Source: Chondrus crispus (lineage: Eukaryota; Rhodophyta; Florideophyceae; Gigartinales; Gigartinaceae). From it: DNA of 64,000 nt. Location: positions 19,170 through 83,169 of the forward strand of contig NW_005178485.1 in NCBI RefSeq assembly GCF_000350225.1, read 5' to 3'. The translations under genes were made by a program, and so were the position numbers. The notes under the pieces were generated by a model. The model worked only from the letters and a program-made list of their open reading frames with translations, ran no database searches and was not told the origin of the DNA. Shown one piece after another: positions 1 to 9,237 of this stretch. The first letter of the stretch is position 1. Every line of letters begins with the position of its first letter.

Positions 1-2
1 GC

Positions 3-1043
3 ACGCGCCGCACCGCGTCCGGCTGCGAGCCGTGCCCGCCCGGCACGCGCTCGCTCGCCCCGCGCCCCACGTGCGAGCCGTGCCACCCCGGCGAGTTCAG
101 CCCCGACGCCGCCAGCCTCGAGTGCCAACCCTGCCCGCCGGGCACCGACTCCCCCGCCGCCGCCGCCCGCTGCGTCCCCGCCTGCCCGTGGCTCGCACAC
201 CGCGCAGACGACGGCGCCTGCCGCTGCGACCCCAACGCCATCCAGGTCGCAAGCGACCCGCTCCGCTGCGAGCAGTGCCCCGGCATTCTGCTCGCCAACG
301 CCGCACGCACCGCCTGCGTCTGCTCCCCCGGCTACGCCATGCGCGACGACGACGACGACGATGTGTGCCGCCTGTGCGCGCCGGGCACGTTCAGCGTGGG
401 CGGCGACGCGCCGTGCCAAAAGTGCGAGGTGCAGACCGCCACCAGCATCGAGGGGCAGGCCTACTCATGCCACCCGTGCGAGGAGGGCACCGAGGCGCCG
501 TGGGAGGGAATGGTAAATTGCGTGCCGGTGTGCGAGGAGGGTAGCTTCCGCGCCGCGGGCGAGGGCGGCGGCTGCCTCAAGTGCGCCACGGGGGAGCGCA
601 TGCTCGATCGCGTGTGCGTGCCTTGCGTCGAGGGGAGCGTCAGCAAAGGGGGCGCGCAGGCGTATTGCGAGTTGTGCGAGGGAGACTTGGTGCCGGATGA
701 GGATGGAGAACGGTGCGTGAGGAAGGACGGGGGGATCCCGTGCGGCCCGGGGACGAGGCGGGAAGGGGACGCGTGCGTGCCTTGTCCGGCGGGGAGCTAC
801 AGCGAGGGGGAAGACGTCGAGGAATGTGCTCTATGTCCCACGGGAACGTTTCGGGCGCAAGGAGGGGGGTACGAGTGCGAGCTGTGCGCAGAGGGAACAG
901 TCGCGACGGAGGAAGGGAGCGTGAAATGTAACCGGTGTCCTGAGGGGACGTACCAAGACGGGGTCGGGGCGATTGCATGTTTGGTTTGCGCAGAGGGTCG
1001 AGCACCAAACCGCGGTAGGACGGGGTGTGAGTGGCAAAGGTGA
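3..1043 (+). CDS. Cysteine-rich GCC2/GCC3 (ephrin-receptor-like) repeat protein, 5' partial
   Basis: An open frame runs from the window edge to a TGA at 1041-1043 (346 codons seen). It consists of tandem modules of about 40-50 residues with the pattern C-x2-C-x-x-G-(T/S)-(Y/F)-S, for example 'CALCPTGTFRAQGG' and 'CNRCPEGTYQDG'. This is the signature of the GCC2_GCC3 / ephrin-receptor-like cysteine-rich domain found in secreted and surface proteins of protists, algae and animals. The last module ends a few residues before the stop, and no membrane helix or GPI-like tail follows, so the visible part looks extracellular. An acidic DDDDDD run lies at about 348-365. The true start is outside the window; the first internal ATG (339) is mid-protein. 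No intron is evident. Ligand and role are unknown. Another frame at 32-544 is a shadow. Confidence 0.85.
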   Translation, partial: TRRTASGCEPCPPGTRSLAPRPTCEPCHPGEFSPDAASLECQPCPPGTDSPAAAARCVPACPWLAHRADDGACRCDPNAIQVASDPLRCEQCPGILLANAARTACVCSPGYAMRDDDDDDVCRLCAPGTFSVGGDAPCQKCEVQTATSIEGQAYSCHPCEEGTEAPWEGMVNCVPVCEEGSFRAAGEGGGCLKCATGERMLDRVCVPCVEGSVSKGGAQAYCELCEGDLVPDEDGERCVRKDGGIPCGPGTRREGDACVPCPAGSYSEGEDVEECALCPTGTFRAQGGGYECELCAEGTVATEEGSVKCNRCPEGTYQDGVGAIACLVCAEGRAPNRGRTGCEWQR

Positions 1044-1205
1044 TTGTGTAGATTGTGTACGGGTTGTGAGATAGCTTTTTTTTTTTTTATTGCCGTGCCC
1101 TCGAGGTTTGACAAGGGTGACGGCCGCTCCTTGTTTAGACGTTGCCTATACGTATACGTATGTAGGTTGCGCTTGTGATCGTTCGAAGGATCAAGCGCCT
1201 GTTTA

Positions 1206-1355
1206 TTGTGCGTGTGTGTGTGCGTGTGTGTGTGCGTGTGTGTGTGCGTGTGTGTGCGTGTGTGTGCGTGTGTGTGCTGTGTGTGTGCGTGTGTGTGCGT
1301 GTGTGTGCGTGTGTGTGCGTGTGTGTGCTGTGTGTGTGTGTGTGTGTGTATGTGT
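1206..1355. repeat. GT-rich satellite (TGTGTGTGCG-type units)
   Basis: About 150 bp built almost entirely of TG dinucleotides interrupted periodically by CG or CTG, giving a loose 8-10-bp unit. It starts about 160 bp after the stop codon of the cysteine-rich gene. Alternating purine-pyrimidine tracts of this kind can adopt Z-DNA. Cys/Val-rich open frames over it on both strands are artefacts of the repeat. Confidence 0.95.
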
Positions 1356-1360
1356 GGGTA

Positions 1361-2337
1361 TCGGAGCAGCGATGGTGCTCGCACAGAATTGTAAAGCAGC
1401 AAGTGTGCTCTAGTTAGTTTCTACAGTGTCTGTGCTCTCGAGGTTTTGGCACGAGTGGGACATGAGAGGTGGGCTTTTCTCGCGGAACGTGACACGATGT
1501 GTTTGCAGTGCACATTGAAGGGGCCCGTCGCGAGGCGTTTCTATGACGGACGGGGGGATGCAATGTAGAACCTCACGCTCACCAACGAGGTCACGAGACT
1601 GCTTGTCGTGCACGGCCTCGTGCTTACGTACAAGTACTGGACAATACCCTTAGGGTACATGTACCGTACAACGCTCGCCATGAAACCAATAGCATTCTTT
1701 TGGTTGTGCATTCGTGGGGCAGCTTGGACATGGCATTCGTGGCGCAGCTTGTGGCTTGGACATGCACCAGTAAGAGTGTACGGAGGAGTCTATCCTAGGT
1801 AACCGCGACGCGTAACCGAATGGCCTCGTGGTCAAGGATGCAATTGATTGACGTGACACACAGACTGCACGGCATGTCCAGTTTGTTTTAAAACGGCAGT
1901 CTGAACTGATGCCAGGACCGCACTGTACAGCAATGTAAATCAGTGGCAATGCCTACTTATTCCCGCATTCGACCTCAGAGCACCCCTACTGGTTTAGTTA
2001 TATTTCGAGGTTAAATATGAGAAATTTAGCGTTTGGAGATAGCGATTCTAGGCGCAACACTACCTGGTTAGAGGGCAAATTCAAACGTGTTGTGCAGTGA
2101 TTGGCTCTTTCGGCACCCGTGGTCATCCAGTACGAGAGATGGTAGTGGTGGTGCTGTACGGATATACTGTAGGGGACGTCTCCGGTTCCCATCTCCTCAA
2201 GCCCCACATGACACCATCATGCCCTGGAGGAAGGGCAGGGAGGAGAGGAGGAGGAAAGGGAGAAGGGAGGGCGTCAGGAAGAATGCAGGAGGGTGGCAGT
2301 GGCGGGTAAATTCAGCTTGGGATGGGGGTGTTGGGGG
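1361..2337. other. Intergenic, no gene recognised
   Basis: No convincing coding frame. The only local structure noticed is a short imperfect direct repeat around 1708-1775 (unit beginning CATTCGTGG, followed by CAGCTTG and GGACATG). Confidence 0.6.
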
Positions 2338-2412
2338 TGTTCCCTGTGCACAGAAAACAGTGTGTTCCCCGTGCACAGAAAACAGTGTGTTCCCTGTGCA
2401 CAGAGAACATTG
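2338..2412. repeat. Three tandem copies of a 25-bp palindrome-containing unit
   Basis: Units at 2338-2362, 2363-2387 and 2388-2412. Each contains a dyad centred on TGTGCACA with arms GTTC(C/T)C and GA(G/A)AAC. Units 1 and 2 differ by one base; unit 3 differs near its end. Function unknown; a protein-binding array is possible but not shown. Confidence 0.9.
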
Positions 2413-2498
2413 CTCGCGCCAAGTCAATAGAATTGGCGTGGGTTTTTGGTAATTTTTCCAAGTGGCGCAATTCTACTCGCATCTCTATTTGCGCAAAT

Positions 2499-2546
2499 GA
2501 GTAAATCTGTCTCCATCCGGTCGGCTGCTTGGAGATACATTTACTC
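2499..2546. repeat. Inverted repeat, 16-bp arms (hairpin)
   Basis: Arms 2499-2514 (GAGTAAATCTGTCTCC) and 2531-2546 pair with two mismatches around a 16-nt loop. It lies just left of the DIRS-like element and could be a small foldback relic. Confidence 0.7.
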
Positions 2547-2623
2547 AAAAGGGTAAATTTTTTAGAGATACTCACTCCACTAGAGTTGCTCGTGACCAAA
2601 TCTATCTCAAAAATCAAAAATTT

Positions 2624-3090
2624 AGTGCATTCATTGGCAATTGAAAGGTGGATTTGGACAAGGGGGCTTTTCGGTTGGAACGCACGACAACTCAGCAGAA
2701 AGTGGAAAACAAGTGGACCATTTCAGCCGTACAAATCCAAGTCAGGATGACTTGGCGACAAGTCAGCGAAAAGCCACACGCCATGATTTGGGGAATGATT
2801 CTTCATTCGCGTAATGAAACTTGGCAAAACAAGAATCAGCACCAAGTCACGCTATGACTTGGGAATGATTCTTCATTCGCGTAATGAAACTTGGCAGAAA
2901 AAAGAATCAGCACCAAGTCACACGCCATGGTTTGGCACCCCCACTATGACTTGGAAATGATTCTTCATTCGCGTAATGGAACTTGGCAGAAATGAAATTT
3001 GGCCACTGTCCGAAAACAGGGCTGTATAAGAGAGGCACGTCAACACTCTCTCACCACTCTTCTCTCTTCCTCAAGTCGTCGCTTGTTCTC
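2624..3090 (+). repeat. DIRS-like element, left direct repeat (A1)
   Basis: Matches 7134-7600 at constant offset 4510 with about four substitutions. Inside are three copies of a ~70-90-bp subrepeat containing the core GATTCTTCATTCGCGTAATG followed by AACTTGGCA. The last 70 bp carry a TATA-like promoter (TATAAG at 3025-3030) and a pyrimidine-rich leader. Confidence 0.9.
3025..3030 (+). promoter_or_regulatory. Probable TATA box of the DIRS-like element
   Basis: TATAAG lies 131 bp upstream of the Gag ATG (3156), near the end of the A1 repeat, and is followed by a TC-rich stretch typical of a transcription start. An identical copy at 7535-7540 lies in the right repeat. Confidence 0.5.
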
Positions 3091-3155
3091 GTTTCACAAC
3101 TCAACAAGCTCCAGACGGATCATCGTCACGGCCGGCTCTCAACAACTTGCGAATT

Positions 3156-4144
3156 ATGGCTAATGCTGAAAAAGAACAATCTTCGTCCGGATCCGCAGGC
3201 ATCTCTGGCCCAGTGCCAACTCTGGAAAACCAGCCTTCTACCATTCGCCCTCCATCTGCTGCTCTCGTCACCAAGGTCATCTCCTTGGAAACGCAGGTCG
3301 CCCAGATTCTCTCGCTGCTCCAGAACCGCCCCTCTGGTACGGCCCCTACTGCCACTACCGCTGAGGATCCAGCTGCTCCGCCGGTTTCACAAGCCGCCGA
3401 GCAACCGGGTGCCAGGACCCCCCGCGCGGGCCCTGCCCCACCGCAGCTCACATCTGCTCACGCCGTCTACGCCGAACGGGACTTCAGTTTACTCTTCCAG
3501 CTCCGACTGCTCAAGGAATCGCTGACACCGTCGCTACACGCCAACAATACGGGGAAACTGGGAAACTCAGCCTCTTCCAGAAACCTGTTAACCAGGCCCC
3601 ATTCCCGTCCAAACGCTTCATTCCCGAAACTGAGAAGCTGTTCGGGCGCATCAAGGAATCGGATACAAGGGACGGTTGGGAAGCTGAGGTACTCTGGAAC
3701 ATCGGTTACAACACGGAAACTGCCCTTGCCGCATCTCACAAAGTGGCGGAGGCTTTGTCCACTGGAAACACCCAAGCCGCTACTGAGGCCTTTTCAGTCC
3801 TACACCACTATCTCCAAGCCTCGTACGAACGGGTGCAGGAACGAGTCGACTTCTTCTCCGACTCTGTGGAATCAGGCAAGTCCGAGGCGGTACTTCTCCA
3901 GAAGTACTTACGCGAGCAAGATCAGCCCTACGTTTCCCAACTCTACAGGGACACCAAGGAGAAGTTTGCCGAACTCTGCTCCCAGGCCTACGCCAAGGAG
4001 TTCAACAAACAAGCTGCTCGCAACTCGGGAACACAGGCTACAGGACGTGTCTCAAGGGGACTCTCAGGAAGAGGGGCACAGCGGTATCCGCCGCGGAACC
4101 CCAATTCAGAAGGCTCAGGCTCTTCCGGGTCTAGCTCCAAGTGA
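3156..4144 (+). pseudogene. DIRS-like element Gag-like protein, one frameshift
   Basis: The frame starts at ATG 3156 (the upstream in-frame start at 3147 is two codons earlier) with a Ser/Pro/Ala-rich N-terminus and a short heptad-like segment ('LVTKVISLETQVAQILSLLQ'). Around 3430-3490 the coding sense moves to another frame, which then continues through an alpha-helical, charged region (about 3500-4050) to a TGA at 4142-4144. The C-terminus is Gly/Ser/Arg-rich, as in many nucleocapsid-like tails; no zinc knuckle is seen. The stop overlaps the RT start in a TGATG motif. Assignment rests on position upstream of RT and composition. A 978-codon open frame continuing from 3147 to 6083 is an out-of-frame artefact. 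Confidence 0.7.
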
Positions 4145-6051
4145 TGGTCCGCAAACCGGACCCTTCTGTGCTATGGCGCAACCCACACCGCCAAGCACGT
4201 TTCTGGGCCGAAGGGCTCAGGGCTCCGGACTTCCTAGTCCGAGCCATCAAATTTGGGGTGTACGAGAAACCGGTCAACTCAGCCACATTAGCCACACGCT
4301 TCGTACTCCCCGAGATCCCGGTGGAACCTCTGGATTTGGACTGGCTACGCAACGAACTCACCGATGCCACGCGCCGCCATATCTACGAGGAAATCTCCCG
4401 GGTGGAGGCTCACCGCCTCAACAAGCAAGGATTCCCTATCTCAAACGCCTTCATCGTGCGCACAGAAAAGCGACGATTGGTCGTCAACCTCAAACGACAG
4501 TCAGATCTCTTTCGGTCTGTTCCCGTCAAAATGGAAACACTGGAATCCTTCGCTTTGGAAATCAAGCCGAACGACCACCTGCCCTCGTTCAACATAGAGA
4601 AAGGGTACCGTCATTTCAGGCTACATCCGGCTATCCGCAACTGGTTCCTCTTCAGAATCGATGGACGTTACTTTCGCTGTATCGCCCTACCGTTTGGTTG
4701 GAAGCTATCTCCGTTCTACATCGTCAAATTCATGCGAGCTTTCGTCGAGTACATCAGAGACCGGCTCAATCTCCGCATCCACCCATACATGGACGATTTC
4801 CTGGTGGCAGTTCCAAGCCACACCGAACTCCGCAGAGCACAGCGGCTCCTGGACAAACTGCTGCAGAAAACCGGTCTCCCCAGGAAACCAGGCAAAGGCT
4901 GCTGGGACGGATCGCAACGGTTGGACCACCTCGGTTTCGTGATCGACACCAAGGCTCAGGTATTCGGGATAACGGACAAACGGATTCAGAAGATTCAGGC
5001 CATCGCTCGGAAACTGCTACAGCAAGCCCGACAGAACCGTCAGTTGGTGGAAACATCATTGTTACGCCACTTCCTCGGGGTGGCCATCTCATGCTATCTG
5101 GCCATGCCTCTCGCCCGCTTCTACACCCGTTCACTGTACGACTCGCTACGGGGACCAACGAAGCGGCGCGTGAATCTCAAACACGCAGCCATCCGGGACC
5201 TGGCACACTGGAAGGAATTGGTCAAATCACCGTCTACGCGCCCTCTCCATCACCAAACGGCCACAATGGCAATGCACTCCGATGCATCAACCTCAATTGG
5301 GATGGGAGGGACACTGGGACACGACCTCAGGATGGGGAAACCAGGGGTCTGGGAAGCGAAAGGGCTTTGGGATCCGCATCTGTGTACGAAGCCCATCATC
5401 TTTCTGGAACTCAGGGCAGTAACGGACAATCTGAAGGCATTCGCAGACGACCTTCGAACGGGGACCCATCTCCGCGTATGGGAGGACAATCAGGCCGTGG
5501 TCCACATACTCAACACAATGACCACGCACTCACCATCCCTCATGAAGGAGTTGCGGGCGTTACAAAAGGTACTGCTCAAGCTGGGCATCTCAATCGAGCC
5601 ACGATACGTCCCTTCTGCCGTCAACCGCTTCGCAGATCGCCTCTCTCGCTTGCGTTCACTGGACCACTGGAGGACCAACACCCGGACAATCAGGGCGCTC
5701 TTGCACCAGATGGATCCAACAATCGACCGGTTTGTGGATCAGGAATCAACGATCTGCAACCGGTTCACCAGCCGCTACCGCTCCCCAGGATCCTCAGGAA
5801 TCGATGCGCTACAGCAACATTGGGGGCAGACGGTCAACTTCTGGAACCCACCGCTCAAGCTCATCCCACTCGTCGTGGAGAAGATCATTCAGGAATCGGC
5901 CAAGGGCCTGCTGGTCACCCCGTGGTGGGCCGCTCAGTCGTGGTGTCGTCGCCTCAAGGAAATCGGAACGTTTCAGCTGTTTCACGCGCCAGACGTCTAT
6001 CTACCGGCATTGTGGGCACCACAGCACCTGCCAGCCCGACCATGGAAATAA
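4144..6051 (+). CDS. DIRS-like reverse transcriptase - RNase H
   Basis: A 636-codon open frame with no internal stop. RT motifs in order: 'FNIEKGYRHFRLHP', 'RCIALPFGWKLSPF' and the catalytic 'YMDDF' at about residue 214. RNase H follows from about residue 375 with its acidic residues in 'HSDAS', 'LELRAV', 'WEDNQAVV' and 'NRFADRLSR'. The combination matches DIRS-order polymerases, not LINE or LTR RTs. It copies element RNA into DNA and removes the RNA strand. The ATG at 4144 overlaps the Gag stop (TGATG), suggesting translation by termination-reinitiation. The 3' third overlaps the recombinase frame. All recognised catalytic residues are present, so this is the best preserved ORF of the element. 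Confidence 0.9.
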   Translation: MVRKPDPSVLWRNPHRQARFWAEGLRAPDFLVRAIKFGVYEKPVNSATLATRFVLPEIPVEPLDLDWLRNELTDATRRHIYEEISRVEAHRLNKQGFPISNAFIVRTEKRRLVVNLKRQSDLFRSVPVKMETLESFALEIKPNDHLPSFNIEKGYRHFRLHPAIRNWFLFRIDGRYFRCIALPFGWKLSPFYIVKFMRAFVEYIRDRLNLRIHPYMDDFLVAVPSHTELRRAQRLLDKLLQKTGLPRKPGKGCWDGSQRLDHLGFVIDTKAQVFGITDKRIQKIQAIARKLLQQARQNRQLVETSLLRHFLGVAISCYLAMPLARFYTRSLYDSLRGPTKRRVNLKHAAIRDLAHWKELVKSPSTRPLHHQTATMAMHSDASTSIGMGGTLGHDLRMGKPGVWEAKGLWDPHLCTKPIIFLELRAVTDNLKAFADDLRTGTHLRVWEDNQAVVHILNTMTTHSPSLMKELRALQKVLLKLGISIEPRYVPSAVNRFADRLSRLRSLDHWRTNTRTIRALLHQMDPTIDRFVDQESTICNRFTSRYRSPGSSGIDALQQHWGQTVNFWNPPLKLIPLVVEKIIQESAKGLLVTPWWAAQSWCRRLKEIGTFQLFHAPDVYLPALWAPQHLPARPWK

Positions 6052-7060
6052 CCGTCTGGACGATACGCAGCAACTTCCGCTAGCTGCTTCGCTTCGTGGC
6101 TCAGTCCTGCGTACCCCCGGAGTCAGAATCTCAGGCAGAGGGACTACTATCGCTGGTCTAATTCACCGCGCTCGGGCGCCCAACACCTGGAAGTGCAATG
6201 CGCGATTCTGGCAGAAATGGGCTAGGTTCTGTACGTTGGAAAGGATCGACCCATGGGCTGCGGATGAAGAATCTTTGCTCAAGTACCTCGGTTGGCTCTT
6301 CGACTCAGGCACGATTGCTGGCGGCCCCGTCAAGAATTACGTCTCCGCAGTGGTAACGGCCCACAAACGCGTCAAGTTGCCAGTTGAATACACCCCACTC
6401 ATCCAACTCGCGCTGGCCGCCTACCAACAATCTGACCTGGATCGCCGCGCCGAAAACAACCCGGACGCACACAAGGAACGACGGGCCCTCCCGAGCACCA
6501 TAGCCAAGAAAATCTTCGACGCTGCTATGGCCGCTCCTGCTCTCAACCGTCAGTTGATTCGCAACGCTACCGCTGTTCTGGTTTCCTACGTGTTCTTCGA
6601 AAGGGGGGAGGCTGGCGCTGCGCTTCCCATGGACAACATTCAAGTTTCGGAACGATCAATCGACCTGGCAATTGCTTTACGGAAAAATCGGTCTCGAGTG
6701 GCACATACCCTATCCTACACTAGACTATCTCCAGACAAGCCTTCGCTCATCGACTTGGTCTTACGGTACGACCGTTACCGCCGGAAGACCCGCTCCACAA
6801 GTCGCTACTATTGGGCCCTCCCGGGCAACGGCTCACACCGTCATCGGCAAGCATCTCACGTTGGCTCCAAGCTTGCCTGTCTCAAGCTGGCGTCACCCCA
6901 CCTCCGCAAGTCTTGTGGTCCTCACACTCGCTTCGCATGGGTACCGCATCGGAATGCGCTGCAATAGGAGTCCCTTCCTACCGCATTCGAATCTGGGGGG
7001 ATTAGAGTGTCGCTCACACAATGAAAGAATCCTATCTCCACGCTCGCGTACAGCCGTGCG
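5732..7060 (+). pseudogene. Tyrosine recombinase (YR) of the DIRS-like element, broken
   Basis: The frame overlaps the end of RT; the conserved domain starts near 6150 ('NTWKCNARFWQKWARFC'). The first catalytic Arg is in 'FFERGEAGAALPM' (~6595-6635). Near 6808 the coding sense shifts by one frame, after which the H-x-x-R box appears ('WSSHSLRMG', ~6915-6940). Next comes 'IWGD', a TAG at 7003-7005 where the family has Trp, and a candidate nucleophile Tyr in 'ESYLHARV' (~7030). YR joins the circular DNA copy into the genome in place of an integrase. The frameshift and the stop inactivate this copy. Confidence 0.8.
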
Positions 7061-7115
7061 AGGATTCTGTCTTTTTTTTGGACATCTGTCCGAAATCTCG
7101 ACCACTCCCTATGGA

Positions 7116-7134
7116 GTTTCTTCAACACTATTCA
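7116..7134 (+). repeat. 19-bp B repeat of the DIRS-like element (copy 1)
   Basis: The motif GTTTCTTCAACACTATTCA sits directly against the left edge of the second large repeat and recurs exactly at 8055-8073, the inferred right end. In split-direct-repeat elements the B1 copy abuts A2 and B2 forms the right terminus, which this matches. Confidence 0.6.
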
Positions 7135-7600
7135 GTGCATTCATTGGCAATTGAAAGGTGGATTTGGACAAGGGGGCTTTTCGGTTGGAACGCACGACAA
7201 CTCAGCAGAAAGTGGAAAACAAGTGGACCATTTCAGCCGTACAAATCCAAGTCAGGATGACTTGGCGACAAGTCAGCGAAAAGCCACACGCCATGATTTG
7301 AGGAATGATTCTTCATTCGCGTAATGAAACTTGGCAAAACAAGAATCAGCACCAAGTCACGCTGTGACTTGGGAATGATTCTTCATTCGCGTAATGAAAC
7401 TTGGCAGAAAAAAGAATCAGCACCAAGTCACACGCCATGGTTTGGCACCCCCACTATGACTTGGAAATGATTCTTCATTCGCGTAATGGAACTTGGCAGA
7501 AATGAAATTCGGCCACTGTCCGAAAACAGGGCTGTATAAGAGAGGCACGTCAACACTCTCTCACCACTCTTCTCTCTTCCTCAAGTCTTCGCTTGTTCTC
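7134..7600 (+). repeat. DIRS-like element, right direct repeat (A2)
   Basis: Second copy of 2624-3090, about four substitutions, carrying the same subrepeats and TATA-like motif. Confidence 0.9.
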
Positions 7601-8054
7601 CCACCATCCCACCCTCAGCTTCGCTGCTCAGTCATCAATTCATCACTGGTTCTGTTCTCTCCCAACTCTCTCTTGTATGGCTTAACCATTCGAAAATGTT
7701 TTTCACACACACGCTCCGTAAGACAACGCCATTTCCCGTCGCTACTTACGCCCTCTCATCCTGGAAGTACCCCCTCATCTTGAAGCTTACCAAAGCAGAA
7801 CTCGAAGTCAGGTGAGTCATGGACGCGCGCCCCAAATCAAGCCGAAAGTGGTCCTCATCCGCCGAAGCGGGTAGTATCGCTAGGATAGCGGGCCGTGGTG
7901 GCATGGAAACACGCGCCACTACGCTGCTCTGGCCGTTGTATCAACGTTTATGTCCACACCAATGGGGACAGCGAAAGACGGGGGCAATCATCCAGGAATT
8001 CAAGGAATGGTAAGCATTTCTCGGCCGAGATCTTTGGTAATAAAGCGCAATCTT
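7601..8054 (+). other. Right-terminal unique segment of the DIRS-like element
   Basis: Lies between A2 and the terminal B2 motif. It contains a good splice-donor-like CAGGTGAGT (7808-7816) and an AATAAA-like signal (8038-8043) close to the right end. No protein is recognised. It may hold the transcript end and polyadenylation site. Confidence 0.4.
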
Positions 8055-8073
8055 GTTTCTTCAACACTATTCA

Positions 8074-8532
8074 CTCATTTACTCAACCACTAGGGTTGCT
8101 GTCAGGGCCCGGCCTCGTTGAGTGATAGGCTGTCATTAACACGTCAGTACTGTACTGTTGCGGTCAATCCGAGCCGCATACCTCACCGATCGAGAGCGCC
8201 GCAAATTCTGATGTTGGTCTTCAAGTTTACCTCCAAGTTGCCTCTTGCTTCCTCGATCCCGCCTCTATCTACACGCTGCTTCTATCTTATACCATTGATA
8301 AATTGGGAGCGAGGTCCAGCTGGCCCCCTGTCGTGCAGTTGTAGGCACGGAGAGCCGGCATTCGAGACGGCTACCATTTGTGCGCCTACTTTCGACCTCA
8401 TCCTTCTGCGATCGGCGCGATTTGCCTGCCCGTTGCCGTCGTCAACGTCCTCCCCACGCCTCCACCTCTCCTCCAGCCGCCCGACCGACGCCTTCCGCTC
8501 ACCTCGAACGGCCTCGCTTCGCCCGTGCGCCC
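8074..8532. other. Left flank of element 1, no gene recognised
   Basis: Single-copy-looking DNA. It ends in CGCCC (8528-8532), the target-site duplication of element 1. An open frame at 8118-8537 has no recognisable content. Confidence 0.5.
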
Positions 8533-8596
8533 TGTAGTGTAACCCCCCCCCTTGGGGCCTTTGTAGTTAGATTAGATCAACAACAAGATCCCCTAG

Positions 8597-8816
8597 TGTA
8601 GAGCTCGACGCTCTACAGTACAACCGCGCGTGTCCACGTGTACACCACGGGGACAAGGGACACGCCCATACACGTGCACACGTGTACCACGCGCGAACGA
8701 AGCGCGCACGCACCAAGGGTAATACGTGTACTGTCAGCCTCGACGTAGCTGACAGTATTACAGTGCAGGCCGACCTGCACTACAGTAGTCCACTACAGTA
8801 CCTCGGTACTGTAGTG
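8597..8816 (+). promoter_or_regulatory. Stem-loop cluster in the LTR
   Basis: Four strong hairpins in 220 bp: 8597-8617 (stem TGTAGAG/CTCTACA), 8731-8755 (CTGTCAGC/GCTGACAG), 8762-8781 (AGTGCAGG/CCTGCACT) and 8791-8816 (12-bp perfect stem, loop TC). Equivalents occur in the 3' LTR and in the divergent LTR of element 2 (about 30676-30830), with changed loops but kept stems. They lie just upstream of the TATA-like box. Role unknown. Confidence 0.75.
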
Positions 8817-8834
8817 TTATGATAGATTGTCTTG

Positions 8835-8846
8835 TATATTAAATAT
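8835..8846 (+). promoter_or_regulatory. TATA-like box of element 1 LTR
   Basis: TATATTAAATAT, conserved in the 3' LTR and, reversed, in the element 2 LTR (30646-30656). Confidence 0.5.
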
Positions 8847-9237
8847 GGTGCGGACCGACGGCGGCGGGGAGGGACAAGCACGGGCTTGTCCTCAACCGAC
8901 CGCCAAGGTCAGTCCACCCAGCTTATTCTAAACGTCGCCTTTGCTCTTCGCGCGCGTTTAGTCGGAGCCGAGCCGGAGTGGACGCGCAGCACGCGGGCGA
9001 GCACGGAACCGCCTCCGCCCGTCAGCACTGGTACGTCACCCAGTGCTGCTCCGCGGCGTCGAGGCGTCGATCCGCTCGTGCGTGCGCGCGTCCCTGCACG
9101 CTCCCGCTCTACCACCGCTACCCGGGCCCGAGCCCGGTTCCGTAGCTGGTTGGCCCGCTTCACCCCTTCTCCGATCCGGGGTCTACAGGTCGAACTGCGC
9201 ATACACCTCCAGTCGTCTGGGGGTGTTTATGCTACAG

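Larger units (their letters stand above)
2624..8073 (+). mobile_element. DIRS-like tyrosine-recombinase retrotransposon
   Basis: The plus strand encodes, in order, a Gag-like protein, RT plus RNase H, and a tyrosine recombinase in a frame overlapping RT. There is no DDE integrase and no LTR of TG...CA type. This combination defines the DIRS order. Direct repeats of 467 bp (2624-3090 and 7134-7600) flank the coding region. A 19-bp motif abuts the left edge of the second copy (7116-7134) and recurs at the right end (8055-8073), as expected of a split-direct-repeat (Ngaro/PAT-type) layout. The two large repeats differ at about four positions (~99% identical by eye), so the insertion is recent. 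Gag and recombinase frames are broken, so this copy is not autonomous. Exact ends are uncertain because DIRS elements leave no target duplication. Confidence 0.8.
8533..9236 (+). repeat. Element 1 5' LTR (704 bp)
   Basis: Aligns end to end with 27642-28342. It contains a cluster of stem-loops (8597-8816), a TATA-like box (8835-8846) and a GC-rich downstream part. TGTAG at the left end and CTACA at the right end form the short terminal inverted repeat. Confidence 0.93.

Noticed and set aside
797..1417. His/Thr- and Cys/Val-rich open frames over the GT repeat on both strands
   Set aside because: They are created by the dinucleotide repeat and overlap the real cysteine-rich gene.
3147..6083. 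A 978-codon open frame on the plus strand
   Set aside because: Only its first ~110 codons look like Gag. Beyond that the RT motifs and Gag helices lie in the other frames, so most of it is an out-of-frame artefact.
8118..8537. 139-codon frame as a host gene interrupted by element 1
   Set aside because: No recognisable content, and no continuation of a plausible frame right of 28347.
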